The notes beneath the pieces were generated by a model. The model had not been told where the DNA came from, did not search any database, and saw only the letters and a list, made by a program, of their open reading frames with translations. Positions 53,104 through 61,859 of a stretch of 64,000 bases of DNA are shown in pieces. The stretch's first letter is position 1; every line of letters starts with the position of its first letter. The position numbers were made by a program, and so were the translations under genes. Source of the stretch: Nocardioides marmorisolisilvae (lineage in GTDB: Bacteria > Actinomycetota > Actinomycetes > Propionibacteriales > Nocardioidaceae); NCBI RefSeq assembly GCF_031656915.1, contig NZ_CP134227.1, positions 1,488,001 to 1,552,000 of the forward strand, in the 5' to 3' direction.

Positions 53104-54552
53104 TCAGCAGGCGTCGGAGAGGTTCGAGGCCTGGTTCGCGGCGTACCCACTGCTCAGGCTGCCGTACGACCCGCCGGTGGTGACCCCGGAGACATGGTGC
53201 TTCCTGTGCTTCTTGGCTGCGGCGTGGCCCGACGCCTTCGCTGGGGCGATCGCCTTCTTCACGGCCGCCTGGATCGTGGCGATGTCCGGGTGGCCGGTGT
53301 TGACCATCGGCGGCACGAACGACACGGTGCGCACCGGTTGGGAGCGTGCCTTCAGCGCAAGCTGGATGAAGGTGTCCAGCTCGGACGCGGGCAGGTCGGT
53401 GGTGAGCAGGGTCTCCCCCGCGTCCGCGATCGACTGGAACTTCAGCACCACCCTCTGCGGGCTGACCTGGTGCAGCATCGCATTCATCACGCACTTCTGG
53501 CGGGCCATCCGCGAGTAGTCGTCGGCCGACTCCCGCGACCGGGCGAACCAGAGCGTCTGGTAGCCGTTCAGCTTGCGGTAGCCCGGCTGGATGTAGCCGG
53601 TGACCGGTCCGCCGATCCCACCGATCGGGATCCGGTCACGCACGTGCAGCTTGACGCCGCCCACGGCCTCGACGAGCTTGCGGAACCCGAGCAGGTTCAC
53701 CATCGCGTAGTAATTGATCTTCAGCCCGGTGATGCCCTCGACGGCCTCCTTGGTGGCCTCGACCCCGGGGTTGGCGACGCCCTTGAACACCGACTTGTGG
53801 TCCGCGGCCCAGGTGGCGAGCGAATTGAGCTCGTGCAGGCCGAGCTGCTGCGGGTCGTTGATGCACCGGGTGTTGCAGGTGTAGCCGTGCGGGAACTGCT
53901 TGGCCATCCTCGAGCCGGGCGCGAACGGGAAGTTCAGCATGTTGCGGGGCAGGCCGAAGAGGACGGTCCGGCCGGTGTCGGCGTCGATGCTGGCCACCGT
54001 CATGCTGTCCGGGCGCAGTCCCCAGCGGTCGGCGCCGGAGTCACCCCCGAGCAGCAGCACGTTGTAGCGGCCGTCGTGCACCTGGGTGACCGAGCCGTTG
54101 CCGAAGACGGACGTGATCAGGTTCTTCTCGACCGTCACCACGTGCGAGAAGAACAACAGCGAACCGGCGACCGTGAAGCAGAGCACGCCATTGAGGCCCA
54201 CCATGGCGAGGCGCTGCTGGCGCTGCAGCGCGAGCGGGTCGCCGAGCATCCAGGAGTCGACGAACAGGTAGGCCCAGCCCACCGCCATCCCCATCAGCAC
54301 GAACCTGATCAGCCCGAGGATGACCGTGTTGGTGCCGAACCAGAAGATGAAGCTGTGGAAGGTCAGGCCGAGCAGGACGACCAGGACGAGAGATCCGAGC
54401 AGCGCCAACCAGATCCTGATCGCGATCCGGCCGACCTCCTTGCGCCCGGCGACCAGCTGGGCGGAGCCGGGCAGCACCAGGGTCATCACCATCAGCGCGA
54501 CCGCGCGTCGGAACCGGACACGGGTCAACTGGGCGCGGTAGTCCTGCGGCAT
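53104..54552 (-). CDS. LytR-CpsA-Psr (LCP) family ligase with four N-terminal helices
   Basis: Transfers undecaprenyl-linked glycopolymers to peptidoglycan; 482 aa. Four N-terminal transmembrane helices (VALMVMTLVLPGSAQLVAG, IRIWLALLGSLVLVVLLGL, FGTNTVILGLIRFVLMGMAV, GLNGVLCFTVAGSLLFF) instead of the usual one, then the LCP domain: DSMTVASIDADTGRTVLFGLPRNM, NYYAMVNLLGFRKLVEAVGGV and LWFARSRESADDYSRMARQ. Start ATG 54552. It lies after the galactan genes and is divergent from the second LCP gene, so it is a good candidate for galactan attachment. Confidence 0.9.
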   Translation of the reverse strand: MPQDYRAQLTRVRFRRAVALMVMTLVLPGSAQLVAGRKEVGRIAIRIWLALLGSLVLVVLLGLTFHSFIFWFGTNTVILGLIRFVLMGMAVGWAYLFVDSWMLGDPLALQRQQRLAMVGLNGVLCFTVAGSLLFFSHVVTVEKNLITSVFGNGSVTQVHDGRYNVLLLGGDSGADRWGLRPDSMTVASIDADTGRTVLFGLPRNMLNFPFAPGSRMAKQFPHGYTCNTRCINDPQQLGLHELNSLATWAADHKSVFKGVANPGVEATKEAVEGITGLKINYYAMVNLLGFRKLVEAVGGVKLHVRDRIPIGGIGGPVTGYIQPGYRKLNGYQTLWFARSRESADDYSRMARQKCVMNAMLHQVSPQRVVLKFQSIADAGETLLTTDLPASELDTFIQLALKARSQPVRTVSFVPPMVNTGHPDIATIQAAVKKAIAPAKASGHAAAKKHRKHHVSGVTTGGSYGSLSSGYAANQASNLSDAC

Positions 54553-54719
54553 CACGACCTGGGTGCACCTCTCGGGTCGGTGGCGGGGAGGGGAAGGTTC
54601 CCCGCACGTCCGCCCAGTATCACCAGTCACACGTGCCACAGGGGTCACGGCACGCCGAGGATTCCGAATCGGCCGGGCGCACGCGGGGCGATGTGCGCCT
54701 GCACGGTAGCGTCTGGGCC

Positions 54720-55934
54720 ATGCCCGACCGCCCCACGCGCCGATCCGGCGGAGCCGACGAGCCGGAGTACGGCTGGCTCTACGGCAGCAAGTCCGGCGCC
54801 GCTGCCGCCGACCAGCCGGACGAGCCGACCCGGATCATGCCGACGGTCTCCCGTCCCGGAGCCCGGGACCCGCGTGCCGGGCAGCCCTCCGGTGCGCCTC
54901 CGGCACGCCCTCCCGCCCAGCCGCCTGCCCAGCCTCCGACGGGACCGCGCGGGGCGGGGCCCCGGGCGCCGCGCCCCCGTCGCCGCCGACGCTGGGGCAG
55001 GATCGTGCTCACGGTGGTGGTGCTCTGGCTGGTCTTCCTCATCGTCGTGCCGCTGTGGGCCTGGGGCCGGGTGGACAAGATCAACGCGTTCCCGTCCGGG
55101 CACCGACCGGCCGACCAGCCGGGCAGTAACTACCTGCTGGTCGGCTCCGACAGCCGCGAGGGCCTGTCGAAGGCGGAGAACCGCAAGCTCGGCACTGGCG
55201 GCGTCTCCGTGGACGGCGGCCGTACCGACACCATCATGATCCTGCACACCGGGTCCGGTCCGAGCATGCTGCTCTCCATCCCCCGCGACTCCCTGGTACC
55301 TATCCCTGGCCATGGCACCACCAAGGTCAACGCGGCGTTCGCATACGGCGGCCCCAGGCTCCTCGTCCAGACGATCGAGCAGGACACCGGGCTGCACATC
55401 GACGACTACGTGGAGATCGGTCTCGGCGGCTTCGTCAACGCAATCGACGCCATCGGCGGGGTGACCATCTGCCCGCACCGCAGGATCAACGACCCGCGCG
55501 CCAACCTGCACGTCAAGAAGGGCTGCCAGAAGGCGGACGGCGCGACCGCGCTGGGTTGGGCGAGGTCGCGACACGCGTTCAAGCTCGGTGACATCGAGCG
55601 GGCCGAGCACCAGCGCCAGGTCGTCAACTCGATCGGCGCCGGCATCAAGTCGCCCTGGACCTTCCTCTTCCCGTGGCGCTACTACGCGATCAACAAGGCG
55701 GTGACGACGTCGCTGAAGGTCAACAAGGGCATGAGCCTGTTCTCCGCGGCGAACTTCGCCTGGGCGATGGGGCGGGTCAACGGCAAGAGCGGGATGACCT
55801 GCACGATGCCGATCTCCGACCTGGCCGTGCACTGGGACCGGACGCGGGCGCTGCAGCTGCTGCGGTACCTGAAGCACGACCGTACGTCGGACATCCCGAA
55901 GTCGCTGTGCACCAAGTCAGGACTGCCCAAATGA
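54720..55934 (+). CDS. LCP family ligase, single-helix type
   Basis: 404 aa. Cytosolic proline-rich N-terminus (GQPSGAPPARPPAQPPAQPP), one transmembrane helix (IVLTVVVLWLVFLIVVPLWAW, about residues 97-117), then the LCP domain with RTDTIMILHTGSGPSMLLSI, KVNAAFAYGGPRLLVQTIEQ and ALGWARSRHAFKLGDIERAE; the conserved Arg/Asp set for pyrophosphate binding is present. ATG 54720 chosen. Coupled by ATGA to enoyl-CoA hydratase, an odd partner. Divergent from the four-helix LCP gene, so two attachment enzymes flank one promoter. Confidence 0.93.
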   Translation: MPDRPTRRSGGADEPEYGWLYGSKSGAAAADQPDEPTRIMPTVSRPGARDPRAGQPSGAPPARPPAQPPAQPPTGPRGAGPRAPRPRRRRRWGRIVLTVVVLWLVFLIVVPLWAWGRVDKINAFPSGHRPADQPGSNYLLVGSDSREGLSKAENRKLGTGGVSVDGGRTDTIMILHTGSGPSMLLSIPRDSLVPIPGHGTTKVNAAFAYGGPRLLVQTIEQDTGLHIDDYVEIGLGGFVNAIDAIGGVTICPHRRINDPRANLHVKKGCQKADGATALGWARSRHAFKLGDIERAEHQRQVVNSIGAGIKSPWTFLFPWRYYAINKAVTTSLKVNKGMSLFSAANFAWAMGRVNGKSGMTCTMPISDLAVHWDRTRALQLLRYLKHDRTSDIPKSLCTKSGLPK

Positions 55935-56797
55935 GCTACCAGACCCTCCGCGAGGAGATCGATGACGACGGCATCGTCACGCTGACCCTGGACCGTCCGG
56001 ACGCCCTCAACGCCTTCACCGTGACCATGGCCACCGAGCTCGAGCAGTTCTTCCGCCGGGCTGCGGACGACGACGCCGTCCGGGCCGTCGTGGTGACCGG
56101 CGCAGGGCGGGCCTTCTGCGCCGGCATGGACCTGACTCGTGAGGGCAACGTCTTCGGACTCGACGAGGACGTCGCGGTGACGCCCGACGACCTGCGCGAC
56201 CGGCTCACCGAGGAGCCCTTCCAGAGTGGGGTCCGCGACACCGGCGGCAAGGTCACGCTCGCCATCCACGACTGCCCCAAGCCGGTGATCGCCGCGATCA
56301 ACGGGCCCGCGGTCGGCATCGGGGCCACCATGACGCTCGCCATGGACATCCGGATGGCATCGACCCGGGCGCGCATCGGCTTCGTCTTCGGGCGCATCGG
56401 GATCGTCCCCGAGGCCGCCTCGACCTGGTTCCTGCCCCGCATCGTCGGCCTCCAGCAGGCCCTGGAATGGATCTACGCCGCCGACATCCTCACCGCCGAG
56501 GAGGCACTGGCCGGCCGGCTGCTGCGGTCGGTCCACGAGCCCGACGACCTGCTGCCCGCGGCGCACGACCTGGCTCGCAGCTTCGTGAGGAACCGCTCGC
56601 CGCACGCCCTGGGCCTCGCCAAGCGACTGCTCTACCGCAACGCCGGCACGCCGTTCCCGGTCGATGCGCACCGCGCTGACTCGCTCGCGATGTGGCACGC
56701 CTCCCAGGCGGACGGCAAGGAGGGCGTCCGCGCCTTCCTCGAGAAGCGCGACCCGGAGTTCACCCACCGGGCCTCGGAGATCCCCGACGTCTTCTGA
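55931..56797 (+). CDS. Enoyl-CoA hydratase/isomerase family protein
   Basis: Crotonase-fold enzyme of 288 aa. Oxyanion-hole pieces are RAFCAGMDL (residues ~58-66) and INGPAVGIGATMTLAMDIRMA (residues ~115-135), with VFGRIGIVPEAASTWFLPRI carrying the usual catalytic Glu position in EAAS. The C-terminal EKRDPEFTHRASEIPDVF is typical. Acts on CoA thioesters in fatty-acid or branched-chain breakdown; the exact substrate is not deducible. Coupled to the LCP gene; the downstream hairpin at 56857 may terminate transcription. Confidence 0.9.
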   Translation: MSYQTLREEIDDDGIVTLTLDRPDALNAFTVTMATELEQFFRRAADDDAVRAVVVTGAGRAFCAGMDLTREGNVFGLDEDVAVTPDDLRDRLTEEPFQSGVRDTGGKVTLAIHDCPKPVIAAINGPAVGIGATMTLAMDIRMASTRARIGFVFGRIGIVPEAASTWFLPRIVGLQQALEWIYAADILTAEEALAGRLLRSVHEPDDLLPAAHDLARSFVRNRSPHALGLAKRLLYRNAGTPFPVDAHRADSLAMWHASQADGKEGVRAFLEKRDPEFTHRASEIPDVF

Positions 56798-56856
56798 CAC
56801 GGCCGAATCCGTGCGGCGAGGTGGTGACGAGCAGGAGCCGCGACAGTCGACCGCGT

Positions 56857-56873
56857 GAAGGCCGTCGGCCTTC
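56857..56873 (+). terminator. Candidate terminator hairpin after enoyl-CoA hydratase
   Basis: GAAGGCC-GTC-GGCCTTC: perfect 7-bp stem, 3-nt loop, 59 bp downstream of the hydratase stop and 86 bp before the S53 protease start. There is no T-run, common for actinobacterial hairpins. Role inferred. Confidence 0.45.
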
Positions 56874-56958
56874 GCCAGATCTCGACAGCCGTGTGACCTT
56901 TGCCGGGTCAGATCGTTGCGCAATTCATCATCCTGCTCGGGAGTCGGAGGATCACCGC

Positions 56959-58800
56959 ATGCGCATGCCCATCGGTCGCAGGACCGCACTCGCCACCCTC
57001 ACCGCGCTCGCGAGCGCGACTGCACTCGGGTTGGCTCCGGCGGCCCACGCCGCCCCCACCGGACTGCTGCCGACGCAGCTGCTCTCGACGGTGACCCAGA
57101 ACGTGCTTCCAGGTCTCGCGAACGCGACCAGGCTCGGCGCGGACACCGGCTCGGTGCTGCACCTGGTCGTGACCGTGCCTCGGCCCGACCCGTCCGGCGA
57201 GAGGGCGCTGATCCGCGCCGAGCACACCCCGGGCAACGCCGCCTACCGGCACTTCCTGACACCGGCCCAGTTCGCGTCCCGCTTCGGGGTGCCGTCGACC
57301 CAGCAGCAGGCCGTGCGCTCGTTCTTCACCCAGGGCGGGGCCCACGTCGACTCCGTCTCGAGCGCCGGTGACATCTACAGCGTTCACGGCACCACCGCAG
57401 TGCTCGGTTCGCTGCTGCACACCTCGTTCGGCCGCTACCGGATCAGCGGCACCACATTCGTCGCGAACACCTCGGCGCCGGTCACCCCGGCCAGCCTGAA
57501 GATCCGCAACATCGTGGGCCTCAACACGCTGCAACGGTTCCGCACACCCGCGAAGGCGATTCGTCAGCAGGGCACCTGCCTGGGCAGCACCTGCATCGGG
57601 GGCACCACGCCCCAGGACCTCTGGAAGGTCTACGACCAGCCCGCGACCCACACCGGAGCCGGCCAGTCGATGGCGATCTTCGGCGAGGGACAGACCGACG
57701 GCGTGATCAGCGACCTGCGCGCCTTCGAGGCCAAGTTCGACCTTCCCCAGATCCCGGTCACGGTCAAGCACCCGGCCGGCGACACCGACTTCTCCGACGA
57801 CTCCGGGCACCCGGAGTGGAACATCGACACCCAGGCCGCCTCGGGGATGGCGCCCGACGCCGACAACCTGACCCTCTACTTCGGCTCGGACCTCAGCGAC
57901 GCCGATGTGGCCAAGGTCTTCTCCCAGTTCACCGACGACGCCACCGGACCGATGCAGGCCTCGGCGTCGTACGGCGAGTGCGAGACCGTCCCCGTGGTCT
58001 CCTCGATCGCCGCCAACCCGCTGCTCAACCCGTCGCTGCCGATCGGCCAGGGGCTGGGCAACAACAGCGACGCGACCCTCACCCAGATCACCCAGCAGGC
58101 AGCCGCCGAGGGCAAGACGATCTTCGCCTCCACCGGCGACACCGGGTCGTCGTGCCCGGTGGTGTTCGCGTCGGTGATCGGCGCCGGCAACGGCGTGCTC
58201 AACCAGGGTGTCCCGGTCACCAACTCCCCCGCCTCGCTGCCGTGGGTCACCGCCGTCGGCGGCACCGTGCTCTACACCGACGGCTCGGGCAACCGGAGCC
58301 GCGAGTACGGATGGGCGTTCTCCGGCGGTGGCTCCACCTTGTTCACCCCGGCGCCGGCGTACCAGATCGGCACCAAGAACCTCGACATCCCGTGCCTGCA
58401 GCCCCTCGGTGCGACCTGCCGGGGCATCGCGGACGTCTCGGCCCAGTCCGGTGACGTGACCGGCAACGGCTACGACATCGTGATGAGCGGCACCTACACC
58501 GAGGGGGGCGGAGCCGGCACGTCGCTGTCCTCCCCGCTCTGGCTGGGCATGTGGACGCGGGTGCAGTCGGCCGCGCCGACGGCCGCGGGCAACGGGTTCG
58601 CGAACGAGCAGCTCTACCGCGTCGGGAACGCCGCTGCGTCGTACTCCCGGGACTTCTTCGACGTCAGCTCGCTGGACACCTCGACCGGGCTTCCCGCCAC
58701 CAATGGCCTCTACCCGACGCTTCCCGGGTGGGACTACGTGACGGGCTTCGGTACGCCGAAGGTGGCCGGCCTGATCCAGGACATCGACGGCGTCTCCTGA
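56959..58800 (+). CDS. Secreted S53 (sedolisin/kumamolisin) serine-carboxyl protease
   Basis: Secreted acid protease of 613 aa: signal peptide (residues 1-32, ending AAHAAP), an inhibitory pro-domain (~40-195, including AYRHFLTPAQFASRFG), and the catalytic domain. Catalytic triad Glu286 and Asp290 in HPEWNIDTQAASG, oxyanion Asp394 in ASTGDTGSS, and Ser522 in GAGTSLSSP; calcium-site pattern near the end (GWDYVTGFG). ATG 56959 has GGAGG eight bases upstream. Probably self-activates outside the cell. Starts downstream of the hairpin, so likely monocistronic. Confidence 0.95.
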   Translation: MRMPIGRRTALATLTALASATALGLAPAAHAAPTGLLPTQLLSTVTQNVLPGLANATRLGADTGSVLHLVVTVPRPDPSGERALIRAEHTPGNAAYRHFLTPAQFASRFGVPSTQQQAVRSFFTQGGAHVDSVSSAGDIYSVHGTTAVLGSLLHTSFGRYRISGTTFVANTSAPVTPASLKIRNIVGLNTLQRFRTPAKAIRQQGTCLGSTCIGGTTPQDLWKVYDQPATHTGAGQSMAIFGEGQTDGVISDLRAFEAKFDLPQIPVTVKHPAGDTDFSDDSGHPEWNIDTQAASGMAPDADNLTLYFGSDLSDADVAKVFSQFTDDATGPMQASASYGECETVPVVSSIAANPLLNPSLPIGQGLGNNSDATLTQITQQAAAEGKTIFASTGDTGSSCPVVFASVIGAGNGVLNQGVPVTNSPASLPWVTAVGGTVLYTDGSGNRSREYGWAFSGGGSTLFTPAPAYQIGTKNLDIPCLQPLGATCRGIADVSAQSGDVTGNGYDIVMSGTYTEGGGAGTSLSSPLWLGMWTRVQSAAPTAAGNGFANEQLYRVGNAAASYSRDFFDVSSLDTSTGLPATNGLYPTLPGWDYVTGFGTPKVAGLIQDIDGVS

Positions 58801-58839
58801 TCCCGGGTCCGGGGCTGAGCGTTCGCCGATCCTGGCCGC

Positions 58840-59289
58840 TCAGCTCTCCCCGGGGGACGCCAGCAGCCGGCCGCCGAGCTCACGGCTGCGGCCATCGAAC
58901 TCGGCGACCACCTCGTCGGTGCCGTCCGGGCGGGTGCGGGCCACGGTGACGTCGTAGGTCCCGTCACGTCCCTCGCGAGCACGCTCCACCGCTGTCGCGA
59001 CCAGCACGTCGCCATGGTGCGTGGGACGGCGGAACCGGATCTGTGCGCTTGCCGCGACCGTGATCCGGTCGTAGGTGTTGCAGGCGAACGCGAAGGCACT
59101 GTCGGCCAGCGTGAACGTGTAGCCGCCGTGGCCGATTCCGTGGCCGTTGACCATGTCCTCGCGCACGGTCATCCGCAGCACCGCACGGCCAGGACCCACC
59201 TCGAGGAGCTCCATGCCGAGGTCCCGGCTGGCCCGGTCCTCGGACCACATCGTGCTGGCGCAGGCGCGGGCGAGCTCCTCGGGGTTCAC
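58840..59289 (-). CDS. PaaI-type hotdog thioesterase
   Basis: 149 aa hotdog-fold acyl-CoA thioesterase. Conserved DMVNGHGIGHGGYTFTLADSAFAFACN carries the family His and Asp positions, followed by QIRFRRPTHHGDVLVATA. In phenylacetate degradation PaaI hydrolyses dead-end CoA esters, but no paa gene is here, so the substrate is open. GTG 59289 overlaps the dienelactone hydrolase stop by GTGA, making a two-gene unit. It converges on the S53 gene with a 39-bp gap. Confidence 0.88.
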   Translation of the reverse strand: MNPEELARACASTMWSEDRASRDLGMELLEVGPGRAVLRMTVREDMVNGHGIGHGGYTFTLADSAFAFACNTYDRITVAASAQIRFRRPTHHGDVLVATAVERAREGRDGTYDVTVARTRPDGTDEVVAEFDGRSRELGGRLLASPGES

Positions 59290-60035
59290 CCCCGCAGGGT
59301 ACGGCGGAGCAGGCCCTGCAGCTCGGTGAACATCCGCTCGGCCGCGGCCTCGTCGTACATCGAGGTGTCCGCCATCGTGTAGCCGTGCGGCGCCCCGGCG
59401 TACACCTCGTTCTTCGCGGTGAGACCGGCAGCGGCAATCGCCTCACCGAGGGTGGCGATCGCCTCCGGGGGCATCGACCCGTCGTTGTCCGCGTGACCGA
59501 AGACGAGCTCGGCGCTCGCGTCGGCGAGCGCGAGGTGGGGGCTCTCGGGATCGTCGGTGACCAGCCCGCCGCCGTGGAAGCCGGCCGCGGCAGCGACCAG
59601 GTCCGGGTGGGCGCCGGCGGCCCGGACCGCGAACCGCGCACCCATGCAGTAGCCGGTCACCGCGACCGGCCCCGGCGCGACGCCCTCGAGGTCGGTGAGC
59701 GCGGCGAGGTAGGCGGCATTGTCGGCGCGCATCATCGGCCCGTCGAAGGCACGCACCCGTGGCATCACCGTGGCGAAGAACTTCTCGCGCTCGCCCGGCT
59801 CGCGGAGGTCGCCCTGCGGGGCGAGGTCGGCGGCCCGCCCGCTGCGGTAGAACAGGTTCGGCGCCAGCACGACGTAGCCCCAGTCCGCGATCCGGTCGGC
59901 CATCTCCTCGATGCGCGGACGCAGGCCGATCGCATCGATGAAGAACAGCACCCCTGGATGGTCGCCATCGGCGTCGGAGCGGGCGAGGTAGGCCTCGGCG
60001 GTGCCGTCGGGCACGGCAAGATCGATGTACGGCAT
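59286..60035 (-). CDS. Dienelactone hydrolase family protein
   Basis: Alpha/beta hydrolase of 249 aa. The nucleophile is Cys130 in GYCMGARF, Asp follows in FGHADND, and His in APHGYTM: the Cys-Asp-His triad of dienelactone hydrolases, which open 4-carboxymethylene-butenolide rings. Cytoplasmic. ATG 60035 (MPYIDLAVPDG). Coupled to the PaaI-type gene. No ring-cleavage genes are visible, so the natural substrate is uncertain. It ends the peptidase gene's run on the minus strand with a 10-bp gap. Confidence 0.9.
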   Translation of the reverse strand: MPYIDLAVPDGTAEAYLARSDADGDHPGVLFFIDAIGLRPRIEEMADRIADWGYVVLAPNLFYRSGRAADLAPQGDLREPGEREKFFATVMPRVRAFDGPMMRADNAAYLAALTDLEGVAPGPVAVTGYCMGARFAVRAAGAHPDLVAAAAGFHGGGLVTDDPESPHLALADASAELVFGHADNDGSMPPEAIATLGEAIAAAGLTAKNEVYAGAPHGYTMADTSMYDEAAAERMFTELQGLLRRTLRG

Positions 60036-60045
60036 GCCGACGACC

Positions 60046-61524
60046 CTACAACCAGTTGCGTTGGACAACCGCCCTGGGTACCGTCCTGCGGCCGTCGACT
60101 CCGGGGACCGCCGGCATGTGGCGACCGAGCAGCCAGTCGTGGAAGAAGTGGGGCGGAACGTCGAGCCGGGACCGGATCCACGACAGGTACGCAGATCGCG
60201 TCGCGTTGCCCCCGGCGTGCGTAGCCAGACCCGGCCAGTCCCGGACCATCGACCAGAACGCCTGACCGCCCACGTGCCGACGCAGCTGGTCCCACATCAG
60301 TGCCGGCGGGAAGTAGACGTTGTCGGCGGCGAAGACGTATCGGTCGTAGTCTCCCGGCGGCCCGAAGGCGTCCCACCCGGCCTGGGCGCGCGGCACCTCC
60401 TGGCCGAGCACGTCCGTCAGGGTCGTGTGGTGCCGCTGCCCGAGCCAGTCGTACTGCAGCAGCGTCGCCATCCCCTCGTTCATCCAGACGTCACGCCAGT
60501 CCCTCGGCGTGACCAGGTCGCCGTACCACTGGTGGGCGACCTCGTGGACGAGGGTGTCCTTCGCGGTGTCGTAGGCGGTGTCCCCGACGGTGACCAGGGT
60601 CTGGTTCTCCATCCCGCTGTCGTAGCCCTTGACCACGATCACCGAGAGCGACCCGAATGGGTAGGCACCGAGTCTGCGCTCGACCCAGCGCAGCGCGGCG
60701 GGCAGGTATCTCGCGCGGTGCAGCGCCCGGCGGTCACCGCGTGGCGTCCACAGCGTCACCGGCACGCCATGCACCGCCGGCCTGCGGGTCTGGCGGTAGC
60801 GGCCGAACTCCACGGTCGTGAGGTACGACGACGCCGGTGCGTCGAGATGGAAACGGGTGATCTCCTGACCGCGTACGCGATGGCGTGCGACGAGCCGACC
60901 GTTGGCGACCCCGACCTGAGGGGCCGGCACGGAGAGCCGGAAGTCGTAGAACGCCTTGTCGGAGGGCTGGTCGTTCACGGCGTACCAGTGGAACGCGCCC
61001 ACCGGCTCGTCATTGGTGAAGACGTCGCCGGTGCGGGTTCGGTACATGCCCACCGCGTTGCGCTGAAGCGCAAGCGGCGGCGCTTGGGGCAGCGTGCCGG
61101 CGTACCTGATCCGCAGGGCGTGCATCGACCCTGCGCGCACCGCGTGGTGGACGACCAGGACCTGCTTGGCGTGGCTGACCCGGACGGGCCGACCGTCCAG
61201 CTGCGCCGAGGAGACACGCATCCGGCCGCCGAGGGCGAGCCGCACCACCCGGGTGCCCCTGGCGGCGCGGAAGGTCAGTGTCTCGTCGCCGTGCAGCCGG
61301 TGTTGCGCGGGTGCCCAGCGGAGGCTGAGCCCGTAGTGCCACGCATCCACCCCCGGCATGGAGTGCGCAGGGTAGACGCTGTCCCGCCTCGGGATGGACG
61401 ACCCCTGGCACCAGGCGGCACAGTCGGCGGCAGCCGGTCCGGGCTGGACCAGCGTTGTGACGAGCACGACCGATGCGCCGAGCAGGACCGCGATCCGGTG
61501 CGACCAGCTCCCCCTATGATCCAC
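60046..61524 (-). CDS. Secreted M1-family metallopeptidase
   Basis: 492 aa, exported: signal segment IAVLLGASVVLVTTLVQPG ending AAA near residue 34. Substrate motif GMEN at 304-307, zinc motif HEVAHQW with His327, Glu328, His331, and Glu350 in WMNEGMA, the spacing of M1 aminopeptidases. Smaller than the usual 850-aa M1 enzymes because it ends after the catalytic domain, as is frequent in actinobacterial secreted members. GTG 61524 is the best start; no strong Shine-Dalgarno. Extracellular peptide cleavage is inferred. Confidence 0.9.
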   Translation of the reverse strand: MDHRGSWSHRIAVLLGASVVLVTTLVQPGPAAADCAAWCQGSSIPRRDSVYPAHSMPGVDAWHYGLSLRWAPAQHRLHGDETLTFRAARGTRVVRLALGGRMRVSSAQLDGRPVRVSHAKQVLVVHHAVRAGSMHALRIRYAGTLPQAPPLALQRNAVGMYRTRTGDVFTNDEPVGAFHWYAVNDQPSDKAFYDFRLSVPAPQVGVANGRLVARHRVRGQEITRFHLDAPASSYLTTVEFGRYRQTRRPAVHGVPVTLWTPRGDRRALHRARYLPAALRWVERRLGAYPFGSLSVIVVKGYDSGMENQTLVTVGDTAYDTAKDTLVHEVAHQWYGDLVTPRDWRDVWMNEGMATLLQYDWLGQRHHTTLTDVLGQEVPRAQAGWDAFGPPGDYDRYVFAADNVYFPPALMWDQLRRHVGGQAFWSMVRDWPGLATHAGGNATRSAYLSWIRSRLDVPPHFFHDWLLGRHMPAVPGVDGRRTVPRAVVQRNWL

Positions 61525-61859
61525 GATCCTGAATGTACGCCCGCTGCCCGGGCACAACGGCCGGTCTTGCCGACGGCTCTACCGGGCGGTTCCTGTGGGA
61601 CAAGGTCCGCACGGCTTTCCTTGCCCTGCCGTGGCGGCTGTTTTGGATGCCGTCCAGACATCGCGCGTGAGTGGGCGGCATCGAGCTCGTCGTTGATGTG
61701 GCGGGCGCCCGGAGAGCACCGTCGACGATGGGTGCCAGCGGTCCGCGAGCCTCAGTTCGGTCCGTCCGGGCACTTCGCCGAAAACGTGGGTGGGCGCGCG
61801 GGCGTGGCTCTACGCTGCGCTGGACCAAGGTCTGGTCCGCCGTCGTCCCGGGAGGTCCC
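61525..61859. other. Divergent intergenic region between the M1 peptidase and a secreted protein
   Basis: 335 bp without a gene. It has no strong dyad, tRNA or repeat that I can see; a GGGAGG near the right end belongs to the ribosome site of the downstream gene. Promoters for both divergent genes must lie here, but I cannot identify -10 or -35 boxes with confidence. Confidence 0.6.
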
